A stretch of 64,000 nucleotides of DNA from contig CACEYZ010000002.1 in assembly GCA_902563885.1 (NCBI GenBank), positions 62,001 through 126,000 of the forward strand, written 5' to 3'. This DNA comes from an uncultured SAR86 cluster bacterium. Lineage in GTDB: Bacteria > Pseudomonadota > Gammaproteobacteria > Magnimaribacterales > TMED112. The notes below the pieces were generated by a model. It saw nothing but the letters and a program-made list of their open reading frames with translations, searched no databases and had not been told where the DNA came from. Below are positions 17,964-26,276 of the stretch, in pieces. Numbering within the stretch: position 1 is the first letter of the stretch; the number at the start of each line of letters is the position of its first letter. The translations under genes and the position numbers were made by a program.

Positions 17964-19470
17964 CAGTAATTTTAATTAAAAGATAATTTCCCTGCGTATC
18001 AAGAATTTCATATTTATTTTCCAAAAATTTCAATTTATCCACTCTAGTGAGAATAATTGCATTTGGCTTTAATCCTCTGTAAAAGTTAACATTCGCATAA
18101 AAGGAAAAACTTGGTTTATTAATTTTATAAGATAGGATTTTCTCCTTAGTATTTGCATATTTTTTTCCAAGTTCTCTTAAGTCTTTTTGTTGCAAATCAA
18201 TAATCAAAGGGAGAATTTGAACTGAAAGAATTAGAAGAAAAAAAGAAGCAGAAATCTTTTTCAAAAAATTAACTTCAACACGTGAAATTATTAATAAAGC
18301 TAGAAATAAAATTATTAAGCTGACTATTAATAAATATAAGTTTTCATTAAATATATCTTCAAAGACACTTAGTGAAATATCAAAATTATTTTGTGGCAGA
18401 AATGAACTAAGGGCGTATGGAATACCCAGGACCATGAGCCATATCAATAGTTGATATATGCTTTCTAAGATAGTTGGTGCTCTTTCCTGATCAATTAAAA
18501 AAATTTTTTGTAGAAAAAATACGATAGGGACCAAACCATAGATTAAGTAATGTGGCAACTTTGTAGTAGAAAAGGAAAAAAAGATAAAAACAAAAGCTAA
18601 CCAAGTGAAAAGAAACTTTTCTAAATTATCTTTTAAATTTAGTTTAAATAAAGACCTCACGAAATCAGGGAAAAAAGTAAGTGTCACGAATGGCAAAACT
18701 AAAAAGTAATAATAAAACATTCCATCATGACTTTCGAAAGCTGTTGTATACCTCCCAAAAGATTGACCAAGGAACATATAACTTAATGGCTCAAGACCGA
18801 TTTTTAGATACACATAAGAAAGCCATGGCAATGTAATTGTTAAAAAAATAAGCCAAGGCTTGATGCTTAAAATTGCACCTAAAAATGTATTAAATTTTTT
18901 TGTAATTATTGAAAAAATAACAAATACAGCTCCACAAATGGCAATAATTGTTAAACCTTTGGTAAGAAAACCTAATCCAATCCAAACAGAACATCTTATT
19001 AATTCCTCTTTATTCTCATTTTCACAAAAACGGTAAATATTAATCATTGCTAAAGTTATAAAAAGGTTCAAAAAAGCATCAGCTGTTGCTACTGAACTCA
19101 TAAGAAATATTCCAGGAAGTATTAAAAAAATATTTAAAACTGATGTTGTTTTAAAATCATTCTTAAAGCTAAAAATAAATTTAGAAAAAACAAAGCCCCA
19201 GATAAAAGTTGTAACCATAGAAGGCAACCTCAATGAAAACTCAGATATGCCAAAAACGAAAATAGAAATGCATTGAAAAATATATGTCAAAATTGGTTTT
19301 TCTAATCTAAGTTCATCTCCAAGGTAAGGAATAAGAAATTGCTTTTCTCTCAGCATCTGTAAAGAGGTGGAACTAAACGCCCCTTCATCGAGATCAGTTA
19401 TGCCAAGAAATAGTAGTGGAATATATGCAGAAAATAATACCAGGTAAAAAAAGTTATTTTTTAAGCTCAT
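17956..19470 (-). CDS. GT39/ArnT-like membrane glycosyltransferase
   Basis: Multi-pass GT-C enzyme that takes a sugar from undecaprenyl phosphate and transfers it to a lipid or protein on the periplasmic side. Near the N-terminus DLDEGAF carries the acidic pair typical of the first periplasmic loop of ArnT/PMT enzymes, followed by [13 protein letters not shown], also family-like. It is about 504 residues with roughly 11-12 hydrophobic stretches. I chose the ATG at 19470, preceded by AGAAGG seven bases away. A GTG at 19494 would add eight residues inside the upstream DUF2256 gene. The acceptor is unknown. Confidence 0.85.
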   Translation of the reverse strand: MSLKNNFFYLVLFSAYIPLLFLGITDLDEGAFSSTSLQMLREKQFLIPYLGDELRLEKPILTYIFQCISIFVFGISEFSLRLPSMVTTFIWGFVFSKFIFSFKNDFKTTSVLNIFLILPGIFLMSSVATADAFLNLFITLAMINIYRFCENENKEELIRCSVWIGLGFLTKGLTIIAICGAVFVIFSIITKKFNTFLGAILSIKPWLIFLTITLPWLSYVYLKIGLEPLSYMFLGQSFGRYTTAFESHDGMFYYYFLVLPFVTLTFFPDFVRSLFKLNLKDNLEKFLFTWLAFVFIFFSFSTTKLPHYLIYGLVPIVFFLQKIFLIDQERAPTILESIYQLLIWLMVLGIPYALSSFLPQNNFDISLSVFEDIFNENLYLLIVSLIILFLALLIISRVEVNFLKKISASFFLLILSVQILPLIIDLQQKDLRELGKKYANTKEKILSYKINKPSFSFYANVNFYRGLKPNAIILTRVDKLKFLENKYEILDTQGNYLLIKITDE

Positions 19471-19597
19471 TTTTTGACCTTCTACAACGCTCACTACAGT
19501 AAATCACATTTTGCCAGTCTCTGCTCCATTTTTTTCTCCAAGAAAAATCCTTTTTGCAAATTGGACAAATTTTTGTGGGAAGATTTTCTTTCTTCAA
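19454..19597 (-). CDS. DUF2256 family zinc-ribbon small protein
   Basis: A 47-residue protein in a frame without ATG. It has the DUF2256 signature: [20 protein letters not shown], then [14 protein letters not shown]. Four cysteines in CPIC and CSERC form a likely zinc ribbon. The start is TTG at 19597, overlapping the stop of the upstream membrane-protein gene as TTGA, so translation is probably by re-initiation. It overlaps the GT39 start by 17 bp. The family's function is unknown. The sequence match to the family is clear. Confidence 0.82.
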   Translation of the reverse strand: MKKENLPTKICPICKKDFSWRKKWSRDWQNVIYCSERCRRSKNELKK

Positions 19598-20022
19598 ATT
19601 AGTAAAAATTTTTGAACAAGCAAATAAGTCGCAGCGAAAGAATTGCCAATTAAAATCACTACACTTAATAAATGAAAGATATTGAATAGAACTCTATTTT
19701 TAAGTTGATCTATGCTGGAAAGTAATAGGGAAATAAATAAATTAAGAAAAATAGTCACTATCATGATGGACGCTAATAATGTTTCATAATTCGAAAAGAA
19801 TAGTTCATAAGTTCCCAGTTTTAAAAAATAAAATATACCAAGATATAAACCTAAAAATACTATTAAAAAGAGATTCAGTCTGAAAAAGAAAGACCTCAAA
19901 AAAAACTTCAATGCCTCTTTATCAAGTGTCTTCCTGGCTGCTGGAGTTACTATAAATGGAGCTGCCCATACCGAACCAATAACAGTCGCGAGGATAAATT
20001 GTAAAGCTATATCAACAAACAT
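19594..20022 (-). CDS. Four-helix membrane protein, possibly DUF4149-like
   Basis: 142 residues with four predicted membrane spans (about 2-24, 48-70, 80-105 and 113-138) and a polar loop after the first ([13 protein letters not shown]). The [13 protein letters not shown] segment after helix 1 recalls DUF4149 membrane proteins, but I cannot confirm the family. It is first in the minus-strand run that includes DUF2256 and the glycosyltransferases. It lies just downstream of tRNA-Asp, which may share its promoter. Confidence 0.6.
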   Translation of the reverse strand: MFVDIALQFILATVIGSVWAAPFIVTPAARKTLDKEALKFFLRSFFFRLNLFLIVFLGLYLGIFYFLKLGTYELFFSNYETLLASIMIVTIFLNLFISLLLSSIDQLKNRVLFNIFHLLSVVILIGNSFAATYLLVQKFLLI

Positions 20023-20030
20023 AATTGCAA

Positions 20031-20107
20031 TGGCGATCCGGAAGGGACTCGAACCCTCGACCTCCTGCGTGACAGGCAGGCATTCTAACCAGCTGAACTA
20101 CCGGACC
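20031..20107 (-). tRNA. tRNA-Asp (GTC)
   Basis: 77-nt cloverleaf. Acceptor GGTCCGG pairs with CCGGATC (one G-T wobble), discriminator G, anticodon loop CTGTCAC giving GTC, and encoded CCA. It is divergent from proteorhodopsin. Confidence 0.95.
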
Positions 20108-20140
20108 GCAAGTGTTAGATTTTGTTATAAATATGCTTTT

Positions 20141-20174
20141 AATACAACTTTTTAAAGGTAAATAAAGTTGTATT
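20141..20174. repeat. Perfect 11-bp inverted repeat overlapping the proteorhodopsin -35
   Basis: AATACAACTTT (20141-20151) and AAAGTTGTATT (20164-20174) are exact reverse complements separated by 12 bp. The right arm covers the proposed -35 hexamer (20168-20173) of the proteorhodopsin promoter. This placement suits an operator. A hairpin or an element of the divergent tRNA-Asp promoter is also possible. Confidence 0.55.
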
Positions 20175-20196
20175 TTAGTTTTAGAGCCACTAAAAT
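20168..20196 (+). promoter_or_regulatory. Candidate proteorhodopsin promoter
   Basis: TTGTAT (20168-20173), 17-bp spacer, TAAAAT (20191-20196). The -10 matches consensus at five of six positions and the -35 at three. A transcript from about 20203 would have a 30-nt leader containing the strong CGGGGGA ribosome site before the ATG at 20234. Confidence 0.42.
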
Positions 20197-20233
20197 GTAG
20201 GCGTTAACGTAAATTTACTTAACGGGGGAAATT

Positions 20234-20935
20234 ATGGATTATTTTCTAGCACAAGACGATTTTGTCGGGATATCCTTTTGGATTGCCACAGCTGTTATGG
20301 CTGCGGGAGCACTTTTCTTCTTCGTAGAAAGAAGTACAGTTAAAGCTTCATGGCAAACTTCCTTGACAGTCGCAGCGCTCGTGTGTTTTGTTGCCTTTTG
20401 GCACTACATGTACATGAGAGACGTTTGGGTAGCTACAGGAGAATCTCCAACAGTATATAGATATATTGATTGGTTGATCACTGTTCCTATGCAGATTGTC
20501 GAGTTTTATCTAATTCTTGCAGCAGTTGTTGCAGTAAGTCTTGGAGTATTTTGGAAATTATTTATTGCATCACTTGTCATGCTCATAGGTGGGTATTTGG
20601 GTGAAGCTGGATTAATTGACGCAACTGTAGGTTTTGTTGTGGGGATGTTAGGTTGGATATTTATTATTTACTACGTCTTTGCAGGTGAAGCGGCTCAAAT
20701 TAAAGATGCTGCAGGAAACGAAAACCTTACCTTTGCATTTAATGGAATCAAGTGGATTGTAACTGTTGGGTGGGCTATCTATCCTTTAGGTTATTTCCTT
20801 GGTTATTTAGGTGGTGGTGTAGATGCTAACGCTCTAAACATTATCTATAACTTAGCTGACCTTGTTAACAAATTCCTATTTGGATTAGTTATCTGGTACG
20901 CAGCTATGAGAGATTCCGGAGTACAAAAAGGTTAA
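20234..20935 (+). CDS. Proteorhodopsin, blue-absorbing type
   Basis: Light-driven proton pump with seven membrane helices, 233 residues. Key residues with conventional numbering in brackets: His57 (75), Arg76 (94), the Schiff-base counterion Asp79 (97) in RYIDW, proton donor Glu90 (108) and retinal-binding Lys213 (231) in ADLVNK. Position 105 is Gln87 (TVPMQIVEFY). Gln there gives blue tuning, Leu or Met green. The carboxylates for outward pumping are all present. It appears monocistronic, with its own promoter region, a strong ribosome site and a rho-independent terminator. Retinal synthesis genes are not in this window. Confidence 0.97.
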   Translation: MDYFLAQDDFVGISFWIATAVMAAGALFFFVERSTVKASWQTSLTVAALVCFVAFWHYMYMRDVWVATGESPTVYRYIDWLITVPMQIVEFYLILAAVVAVSLGVFWKLFIASLVMLIGGYLGEAGLIDATVGFVVGMLGWIFIIYYVFAGEAAQIKDAAGNENLTFAFNGIKWIVTVGWAIYPLGYFLGYLGGGVDANALNIIYNLADLVNKFLFGLVIWYAAMRDSGVQKG

Positions 20936-20953
20936 ATTTAACTTTAAACCTTT

Positions 20954-20980
20954 AAAGCCCGCGAAAGCGGGCTTTTTTTT
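20954..20980 (+). terminator. Rho-independent terminator after proteorhodopsin
   Basis: AAAGCCCGC (20954-20962), GAAA loop, GCGGGCTTT (20967-20975), then further T's: a 9-bp perfect stem with a tetraloop and U tract, 18 bp after the stop codon. It also lies at the 3' end of the convergent thioesterase gene, where the U tract is much weaker. Confidence 0.93.
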
Positions 20981-21401
20981 AGAACCTATTTTCCCTGTCT
21001 ATAAGAAATACGGTGTGAACAAGTGTTGTGACCAACTTACCATCTTTATTGATAAGCTCTCCTCTTACAGTCGCTATATTTTTGCCTTTTTTCATAAGTA
21101 TTGCTCTAGCGGTGACCTTTCCTTTAAAAAGCGGCCTGTGATGGAGTGTGTGTAGATCGGTCGAACTAGGATATAAAGTCCCTCCTGACTCAAAAATTAA
21201 AAGTAATGCTGTCACGTCATCAAGCATTGATGTCATCATTCCACCCTGGACTGATCCATCAGGATTTAAGCATAATTCATTAAACTCCCCAGATAATTCT
21301 AGAAAACCCTCATTGTGCTCTTTAAACTTAAAGTTAAACAGCTTACCAGTGCCTCCATTTTCTTTATGGAAATCCAAGAACTTATTTATATCTATACTCA
21401 T
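20979..21401 (-). CDS. PaaI-family hotdog thioesterase
   Basis: Probable acyl-CoA thioesterase of the 4HBT/PaaI hotdog fold, about 140 residues. QGGMMTSMLDDVTALL has the central helix with the catalytic acidic residue, and STDLHTLHHRPLFKG and ARAILMKKGKNIATVRGEL are the usual following strands. I start at ATG 21401 (MSIDINKFLDFHKE). The frame remains open upstream only because it reads backwards through tRNA-Val, giving a spurious extension. Substrate unknown. Confidence 0.82.
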   Translation of the reverse strand: MSIDINKFLDFHKENGGTGKLFNFKFKEHNEGFLELSGEFNELCLNPDGSVQGGMMTSMLDDVTALLLIFESGGTLYPSSTDLHTLHHRPLFKGKVTARAILMKKGKNIATVRGELINKDGKLVTTLVHTVFLIDRENRF

Positions 21402-21411
21402 AAAAAATGAT

Positions 21412-21488
21412 TGGTGCGAGTTGTAGGATTCGAACCTACGACCCCCTGCTTGTAAGGCAGGTGCTCTAACCAACTGAGCTAAACTCGC
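21412..21488 (-). tRNA. tRNA-Val (TAC)
   Basis: 77-nt cloverleaf with acceptor GCGAGTT/AACTCGC, discriminator A, anticodon loop CTTACAA giving TAC, and encoded CCA. It lies 10 bp upstream of the thioesterase start and is divergent from xseA. Confidence 0.96.
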
Positions 21489-21502
21489 GGAAAGCAATAG
21501 AT

Positions 21503-21508
21503 TATAAT
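21503..21508 (+). promoter_or_regulatory. Consensus -10 hexamer close to the xseA start
   Basis: TATAAT followed by eight bases and then the xseA ATG, with no Shine-Dalgarno sequence between. The predicted leader is 0-3 nt. It is also immediately upstream of the divergent tRNA-Val. Confidence 0.45.
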
Positions 21509-21516
21509 AAATTCTT

Positions 21517-22866
21517 ATGGAAGACTACACAGAAAATCTTAATTCAAACTCTAGAGATATTCTCAGCGTATCAGAAGTAAACCAAACGGCTGATGATTTT
21601 TTAAGGGATATTCCACCTCTTTGGGTCTCTGGCGAAATCTCAGGTTTTAAAGCCTATCCATCGGGACACTGGTACTTTTCTATAAAAGACTCTGAGGCTG
21701 TTTTAAGATGTGTGATGTTTAAAGGTGATAACAATAAAGTTCTAAATGAACCGAAGGAAGGTGATCAGTTAATTCTCTTTGGAAAACTTTCTGTTTATAA
21801 ACGAACAGGAAGTTACCAAATGACAGTTAGGCAAATGGAGCTTGCTGGATTTGGTGAATTAATGAGAAAATTTGAGCTTCTAAAAAATAAGCTTAATTCT
21901 GAAGGATTATTTGAAATAAAAAATAGTGAACAGCTTCCGGAAATAAATAGCAAAATAGCAATTATTACATCATCGAAAGGAGCAGCCATAAGAGATGTGA
22001 TATCAACACTACGAAGACGGTCTCCTCACACAGAAATCTTGATTGCTCCAACTATAGTCCAAGGAGAACAATCTCCAAATTCTATACTTCAATCATTGAA
22101 ATTAATTGAAACTCAGTTTTCAAAAAATAATATTGATGCAGCAATCATATGTAGAGGAGGAGGATCGATAGAAGATCTCTGGTCTTTCAATAATGAAGAG
22201 GTATGCAGATACATAGCACAAATGAAGACACCTATAATAAGTGGAGTTGGTCATGAGACAGATTTTACTCTTACTGATTTTGTTTCAAACTACAGGGCAG
22301 CAACTCCCACAGCAGCTGCAGAAATAATATCAGAGGGTTCTAGTCGCATTCTGGAATATTTCGAAAATGCTAAATTAGTTCTTCACAGAAATATTATTAC
22401 TAAAATTAAAGAAAAGGCTCAGTCTCTTTATTTTCTTAAAAAACAACTAAGAACTCCAAAGCAGAAACTTAACGAACAGCAACTTAGACTTGATGAGCAA
22501 CACGAAAGAATAGAACTAGCCATCAAAAATTTTTTAAGCAAAAAAATTAATTTAATAGATATTAAATTTGCCGAGCTAAATAATGTGTCTCCTAAATCAA
22601 GATTAGTAAAAATTTCTAATGCTTTAAATGTTCTAAAGACAAATCTAAACCATTTACTGCTCACAATAGTGAGTGGCTCAAATTCAAAACTTAAATTAAT
22701 TCAAGAAAAAATTCATGCTCTTGATCCTAAGGGAGTGTTAAAAAGAGGCTATTCAATTACTACTGATGAAAAAAACAATGTAATTAAAGATGCAAAAGGA
22801 TTAAAAAAAGGTGAAGAAATTCAAACTCTATTCTCTAAAGGTAAAGTGAAATCAAAAGTTAGCTAA
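21517..22866 (+). CDS. xseA: Exodeoxyribonuclease VII large subunit
   Basis: Catalytic subunit of the single-strand-specific exonuclease VII. The 449-residue protein has the N-terminal OB-fold (PPLWVSGEISGFKAYPSGHWYFSIKD), the catalytic domain (IAIITSSKGAAIRDVISTLRRR, then RGGGSIEDLWSFN and SGVGHETDFTLTDFVSNYRA), coiled-coil segments (about 280-400) and the C-terminal DPKGVLKRGYSI motif. The small subunit xseB is not in this window. It has a consensus -10 eight bases before the ATG and overlaps convergent tlpA-like by 8 bp. Confidence 0.96.
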   Translation: MEDYTENLNSNSRDILSVSEVNQTADDFLRDIPPLWVSGEISGFKAYPSGHWYFSIKDSEAVLRCVMFKGDNNKVLNEPKEGDQLILFGKLSVYKRTGSYQMTVRQMELAGFGELMRKFELLKNKLNSEGLFEIKNSEQLPEINSKIAIITSSKGAAIRDVISTLRRRSPHTEILIAPTIVQGEQSPNSILQSLKLIETQFSKNNIDAAIICRGGGSIEDLWSFNNEEVCRYIAQMKTPIISGVGHETDFTLTDFVSNYRAATPTAAAEIISEGSSRILEYFENAKLVLHRNIITKIKEKAQSLYFLKKQLRTPKQKLNEQQLRLDEQHERIELAIKNFLSKKINLIDIKFAELNNVSPKSRLVKISNALNVLKTNLNHLLLTIVSGSNSKLKLIQEKIHALDPKGVLKRGYSITTDEKNNVIKDAKGLKKGEEIQTLFSKGKVKSKVS

Positions 22867-23299
22867 GATCTTGAACAAAGCTCTCTAATGTCTCAAGCGT
22901 TTGGGGAGTCGTAATGGTCTTTAATATTGAATTGTTTTTGATTATTAGAATTGTTGGTACGCTGTTAGGTATATCAACACCCCAAATATCTCTTGGGTCA
23001 GTTTTTAAATTTAAAAATTGAATATTAAATTTTTTTATAAACCCCTCTACAACTTCGTCTTCAAGAACATCAAACTGATCAAAATGAAATCCGATTACTG
23101 TAACATTTGGGTTTTTGTCTAATTCGTTGAAATAAGGAAACTCCTTTATGCATGGGGCGCACCAATCTGCCCAGAAATTCAGAAAAATTAACTGATCATT
23201 AAGCATATATGAATGTTTTGGTTTGGAGTTAGTAAATTCTAAATCCGGCCTCTCACAAGAAGCTAGAAAAAATAAACTTAAAATTGCTAGAATCCTCAT
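22859..23299 (-). CDS. TlpA-like thioredoxin-fold lipoprotein
   Basis: 146-residue extracytoplasmic thiol-disulfide protein. It has a lipoprotein signal peptide with lipobox LASC and a thioredoxin fold with the redox motif WCAPC in LNFWADWCAPCIKEFPYF. The cis-proline region is near NSVPTILII. A reductase role in cytochrome maturation or periplasmic disulfide repair is likely for this family, but the partner is not evident. It overlaps convergent xseA by 8 bp. Confidence 0.83.
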   Translation of the reverse strand: MRILAILSLFFLASCERPDLEFTNSKPKHSYMLNDQLIFLNFWADWCAPCIKEFPYFNELDKNPNVTVIGFHFDQFDVLEDEVVEGFIKKFNIQFLNLKTDPRDIWGVDIPNSVPTILIIKNNSILKTITTPQTLETLESFVQDLS

Positions 23300-23368
23300 C
23301 TGAAAAAATTTTTATAAATGATACATTTATTTAATAAAAATGAAACTTTATTTCATTGATAAAAGTAA

Positions 23369-23374
23369 TATATA
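23369..23374 (+). promoter_or_regulatory. -10-like hexamer close to the sppA start
   Basis: TATATA followed by seven bases and the sppA ATG, with no purine-rich ribosome site between. The area is AT-rich, so chance occurrence is possible. Confidence 0.3.
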
Positions 23375-23381
23375 AATAGAT

Positions 23382-25232
23382 ATGGCAAAAACTAAGAAAA
23401 AAAATGATATCGGAGCGTTTTCTAGGCTAGGAAATTTCCTGAGTAATATTTGGTATTTTATAAGAGTTGGAAGAGACTTCTTTTGGAAAGCAATACGCTT
23501 TACCTTAGCAACTTCAATCTTTTTACTTGTCGTTGCTGTGATTCTTATAAATATTTTAGATCCACTTTTTGATAATGAGACTAAGCCAAAAGCAGATGGA
23601 AAGGTTGTAGTTTTTAGTCCAGACGGAATAGTTGTTGATCAACAAATTCCCAAATCACAAGATCAATTCACTTCATTCTTAGGCGATGAAGAAGTCATTA
23701 CATATGAATTTAAACATTTAGTAGATTTTTTTGAGAAGTTTAAAGATGACGAAAAGGTTTCGGGTATGATTTTTGATCCATCTGGACTACAAATTAGCTC
23801 TGCTTATGCAATACCTTTGGCTAAAAAGATAAAAGAAGCTGCTCAGGCAGGCAAAGAAATAATAATTAGAGCTGAGTCACTGTCAATTTATGGAGATACG
23901 GCTTATTTGCTTTCATCCGGTGCAACTGAAATAAGCGCTAGTAAATATTCTGCATTTGCACTTGATGGCTTTACATCTACAAGATTTTATCAAAAGGGTT
24001 TTTTCGAAAAATTTCTTTTAACTCCGAGAGTTTTTACAGCAGGAGATTGGAAGACAGGGCCTGAAGACTGGACAAGATCAAATATGAGCCAGGAGCAAAA
24101 GGATAATTCATACTATATAGACAGATTTTGGAATGTATATAAAAATTTTGTTAAAGAAACAAGAAATGTAGATCTCCAATGGTATGCAGATGAGTCATAT
24201 AAAGATTTAATAGCGGGAAATGTTTCTTTTGAAAATGCCAATCTTGAGTGGAATATCATTGATTATCAAGAGGAAGAGGATGATTTTAATGACAGAATGC
24301 TGGAAAAGTTTGGGGCTGCAGAAGATGACGAAGACGAGCTAAATGCAATTTACTATAGGGATTATTTGAAGACATTTGAAAAGGCAAAAAGATCTAAATC
24401 AAAAAATGTAATCAAGGTTATTACTGTAGAAGGTGCTATAACTACAGGACCGGTACAGCTAGGTATTGCTGGCTCTGATGGGTTAGTAAAAATGTTAAAA
24501 GCTGCTCATGAAAATGAAAATACAAAAGCAATTGTGTTAAGAGTAAATTCACCAGGTGGCTCAGTGGTTGCATCTGAATATATAAGGTGGGAAATTGAAA
24601 AAGCACAGAATAAAGGGATTCCAATTGTAGTTTCAATGGGAAGTTTAGCTGCTTCTGGTGGCTACTGGGTTTCATCGATGGCAGATAAAATCTACGCAGA
24701 AGAAAATACTATTACAGGATCTATAGGTGTTTATGGACGTCTTTTATCCTTTGAAAAGATTCTTGAGTGGGCAGGATTAAATTATGATTCAAATAAAACT
24801 ACTGAATTTGGAGACTTCAATCCTGTGGCAGAAGACTGGCCTGAAGAAATAATAGAAACTTTTCAAGCAAATATTGATGAAACATATATGAACTTCACAA
24901 CACAAACTTCAAAAGATAGAGATATACCACTAGAAAAAGTTTTAGAGATTGCTAGAGGAAGAGTGTGGTATGGAGAAGATGCAGTTGAAATAGGTCTCGT
25001 AGATGAAATAGGCACCCTTGAAGAAGCTATCAATTTTACAGCAGAGTCTATATTAGAGGTTGATGACTTTAAAGTGGACTATGTAAAGCCTGCAAAAAAT
25101 AGCAACAGCTTAAATTTTGCAATCTCACTAACTGAGGCTATATCTGAATTCGTGAATGGAAAAGAGTTAAGTAAAGGTAAAATGAGAAAAGAAATTAATG
25201 TCCTTTGCAGAGAATGTTCTCTTATTGATTAA
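23382..25232 (+). CDS. sppA: Signal peptide peptidase SppA, 67-kDa type
   Basis: Inner-membrane serine protease that clears cleaved signal peptides. It is 616 residues, the long duplicated gammaproteobacterial form. One membrane anchor (about 40-62, ATSIFLLVVAVILINIL) is followed by an N-terminal S49 half providing the general-base Lys and a C-terminal half with the nucleophile Ser in SMGSLAASGGYW. NSPGGSV and ENTITGSIGV are the other S49 signatures. Its 3' end overlaps convergent hda by 11 bp. Confidence 0.92.
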   Translation: MAKTKKKNDIGAFSRLGNFLSNIWYFIRVGRDFFWKAIRFTLATSIFLLVVAVILINILDPLFDNETKPKADGKVVVFSPDGIVVDQQIPKSQDQFTSFLGDEEVITYEFKHLVDFFEKFKDDEKVSGMIFDPSGLQISSAYAIPLAKKIKEAAQAGKEIIIRAESLSIYGDTAYLLSSGATEISASKYSAFALDGFTSTRFYQKGFFEKFLLTPRVFTAGDWKTGPEDWTRSNMSQEQKDNSYYIDRFWNVYKNFVKETRNVDLQWYADESYKDLIAGNVSFENANLEWNIIDYQEEEDDFNDRMLEKFGAAEDDEDELNAIYYRDYLKTFEKAKRSKSKNVIKVITVEGAITTGPVQLGIAGSDGLVKMLKAAHENENTKAIVLRVNSPGGSVVASEYIRWEIEKAQNKGIPIVVSMGSLAASGGYWVSSMADKIYAEENTITGSIGVYGRLLSFEKILEWAGLNYDSNKTTEFGDFNPVAEDWPEEIIETFQANIDETYMNFTTQTSKDRDIPLEKVLEIARGRVWYGEDAVEIGLVDEIGTLEEAINFTAESILEVDDFKVDYVKPAKNSNSLNFAISLTEAISEFVNGKELSKGKMRKEINVLCRECSLID

Positions 25233-25932
25233 TCCTTTTTTTTAAATAGCTCATTATTATTCTTTTCGATGGCCTTTTTTTCTCAGAGTAAAGAAATTGC
25301 TCAATCTCAACAAACAAATCTTTAATAGAGGAGATATCTCTTCTCACGATCTTAGATATATCTTCAATAAGCTCTTTTGAAAAAAAAAGTTTCAATTTTG
25401 TATTCATAAAATCAATTACATCATCAACTTCATCATCAGAAATCTGTTCAATTGAAAAACAGCTCATCTGTTTAATCCTAGAAAGCAAATCAGGAAAAAG
25501 ATTTAATTGAGTAATGTGTAGTTGAGAAGAGATTAAAAGCTTTATCTTGTTGGTAAAAGCCTTATTTACAAGATTGAAAAGCTCTACTTCTATATCCTTA
25601 TTAGAGCAATGAATATTGTCTATACAAATAACTGAAAAAGAGTCTATTTCATTAAAGACTTTTACATTATTGCTAAGGTTTTCAATATCGATATACAAAC
25701 ATTTTTGTTCGCTAAATTTCTTGTGATTGAGTGCGCAGTTTAGTAAAAAAGTCTTTCCTAATCCTTTGTCTCCAGAAATAAATAAATTGTGTGCATTAGA
25801 ATCATTAATAAATAAATCTAATTCATTTTTTAATATTTTATTTTTTTTTGAAAAATAAAAATTATCTAAACTTGCATTAAGATCTCTTTTAAAATTAAAA
25901 AAATACTGATTGCTAGAGGTAATTTTATTCAT
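25222..25932 (-). CDS. hda: DnaA regulatory inactivator Hda-like AAA+ protein
   Basis: Short DnaA homologue lacking the DNA-binding domain; with the sliding clamp it stimulates DnaA-ATP hydrolysis after initiation. The 236-residue protein has Walker A GDKGLGKT, Walker B VICIDNIH, and DLLSRIKQMSCF as the sensor/box VII area. Near the N-terminus, NQYFFNFKRD could be the clamp-binding segment, which is QLSLPL in E. coli Hda. It is adjacent to the short secreted protein and divergent purM, a common gammaproteobacterial neighbourhood. DnaA itself would be about twice as long. Confidence 0.82.
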   Translation of the reverse strand: MNKITSSNQYFFNFKRDLNASLDNFYFSKKNKILKNELDLFINDSNAHNLFISGDKGLGKTFLLNCALNHKKFSEQKCLYIDIENLSNNVKVFNEIDSFSVICIDNIHCSNKDIEVELFNLVNKAFTNKIKLLISSQLHITQLNLFPDLLSRIKQMSCFSIEQISDDEVDDVIDFMNTKLKLFFSKELIEDISKIVRRDISSIKDLFVEIEQFLYSEKKRPSKRIIMSYLKKRINQ

Positions 25933-26274
25933 TTAATTTTCTTTATTTAAATATTCTTCTATCTTTTTTTTGTTAAATTTTAATTCAAGAAAATTTTTTT
26001 CATCGATTCGAATTACTTTAAATCCTATGAAATATTTTTCTGCATTAAATTCTATCTTCTCATGGGTCATGGAAACTTGATAATCATCTAATATCTTTTG
26101 ACTTAACTCATATATTTTTTCCTCTAATCTGTATATTTCCTCATAATTAACAATATAGCTAATAAATATATTGTCTTCTTCAGCCAAATTAACTGAGCTC
26201 GATAGTCCAAAAAAAAGTATAATTCTAGTGACTTTTAGAATTTTTGAATAATACATTACACAAACATTAACCAT
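25933..26274 (-). CDS. Small exported protein between hda and purM, DUF2066-like by position
   Basis: 113 residues beginning with a hydrophobic signal-like segment (RIILFFGLSSSVNLAEE), then a charged, Lys/Glu/Ile-rich region with no motif I recognise. In many gammaproteobacteria the gene between purM and hda encodes a DUF2066 protein of more than 300 residues. This may be a reduced version, but sequence similarity is not evident by eye. The next gene, hda, starts one base after its stop. The ATG at 26274 lies 2 bp from the divergent purM ATG; a second ATG in frame is at 26256. Confidence 0.5.
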   Translation of the reverse strand: MVNVCVMYYSKILKVTRIILFFGLSSSVNLAEEDNIFISYIVNYEEIYRLEEKIYELSQKILDDYQVSMTHEKIEFNAEKYFIGFKVIRIDEKNFLELKFNKKKIEEYLNKEN

Positions 26275-26276
26275 AA

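Noticed and set aside
20954-20980. Strong bidirectional terminator
   Set aside because: The stem is symmetrical, but only the plus direction has a long U tract; the minus side has three U's.
21402-21497. N-terminal extension of the thioesterase (SLAQLVRAPALQ type)
   Set aside because: It is translated tRNA-Val. The real start is the ATG at 21401.
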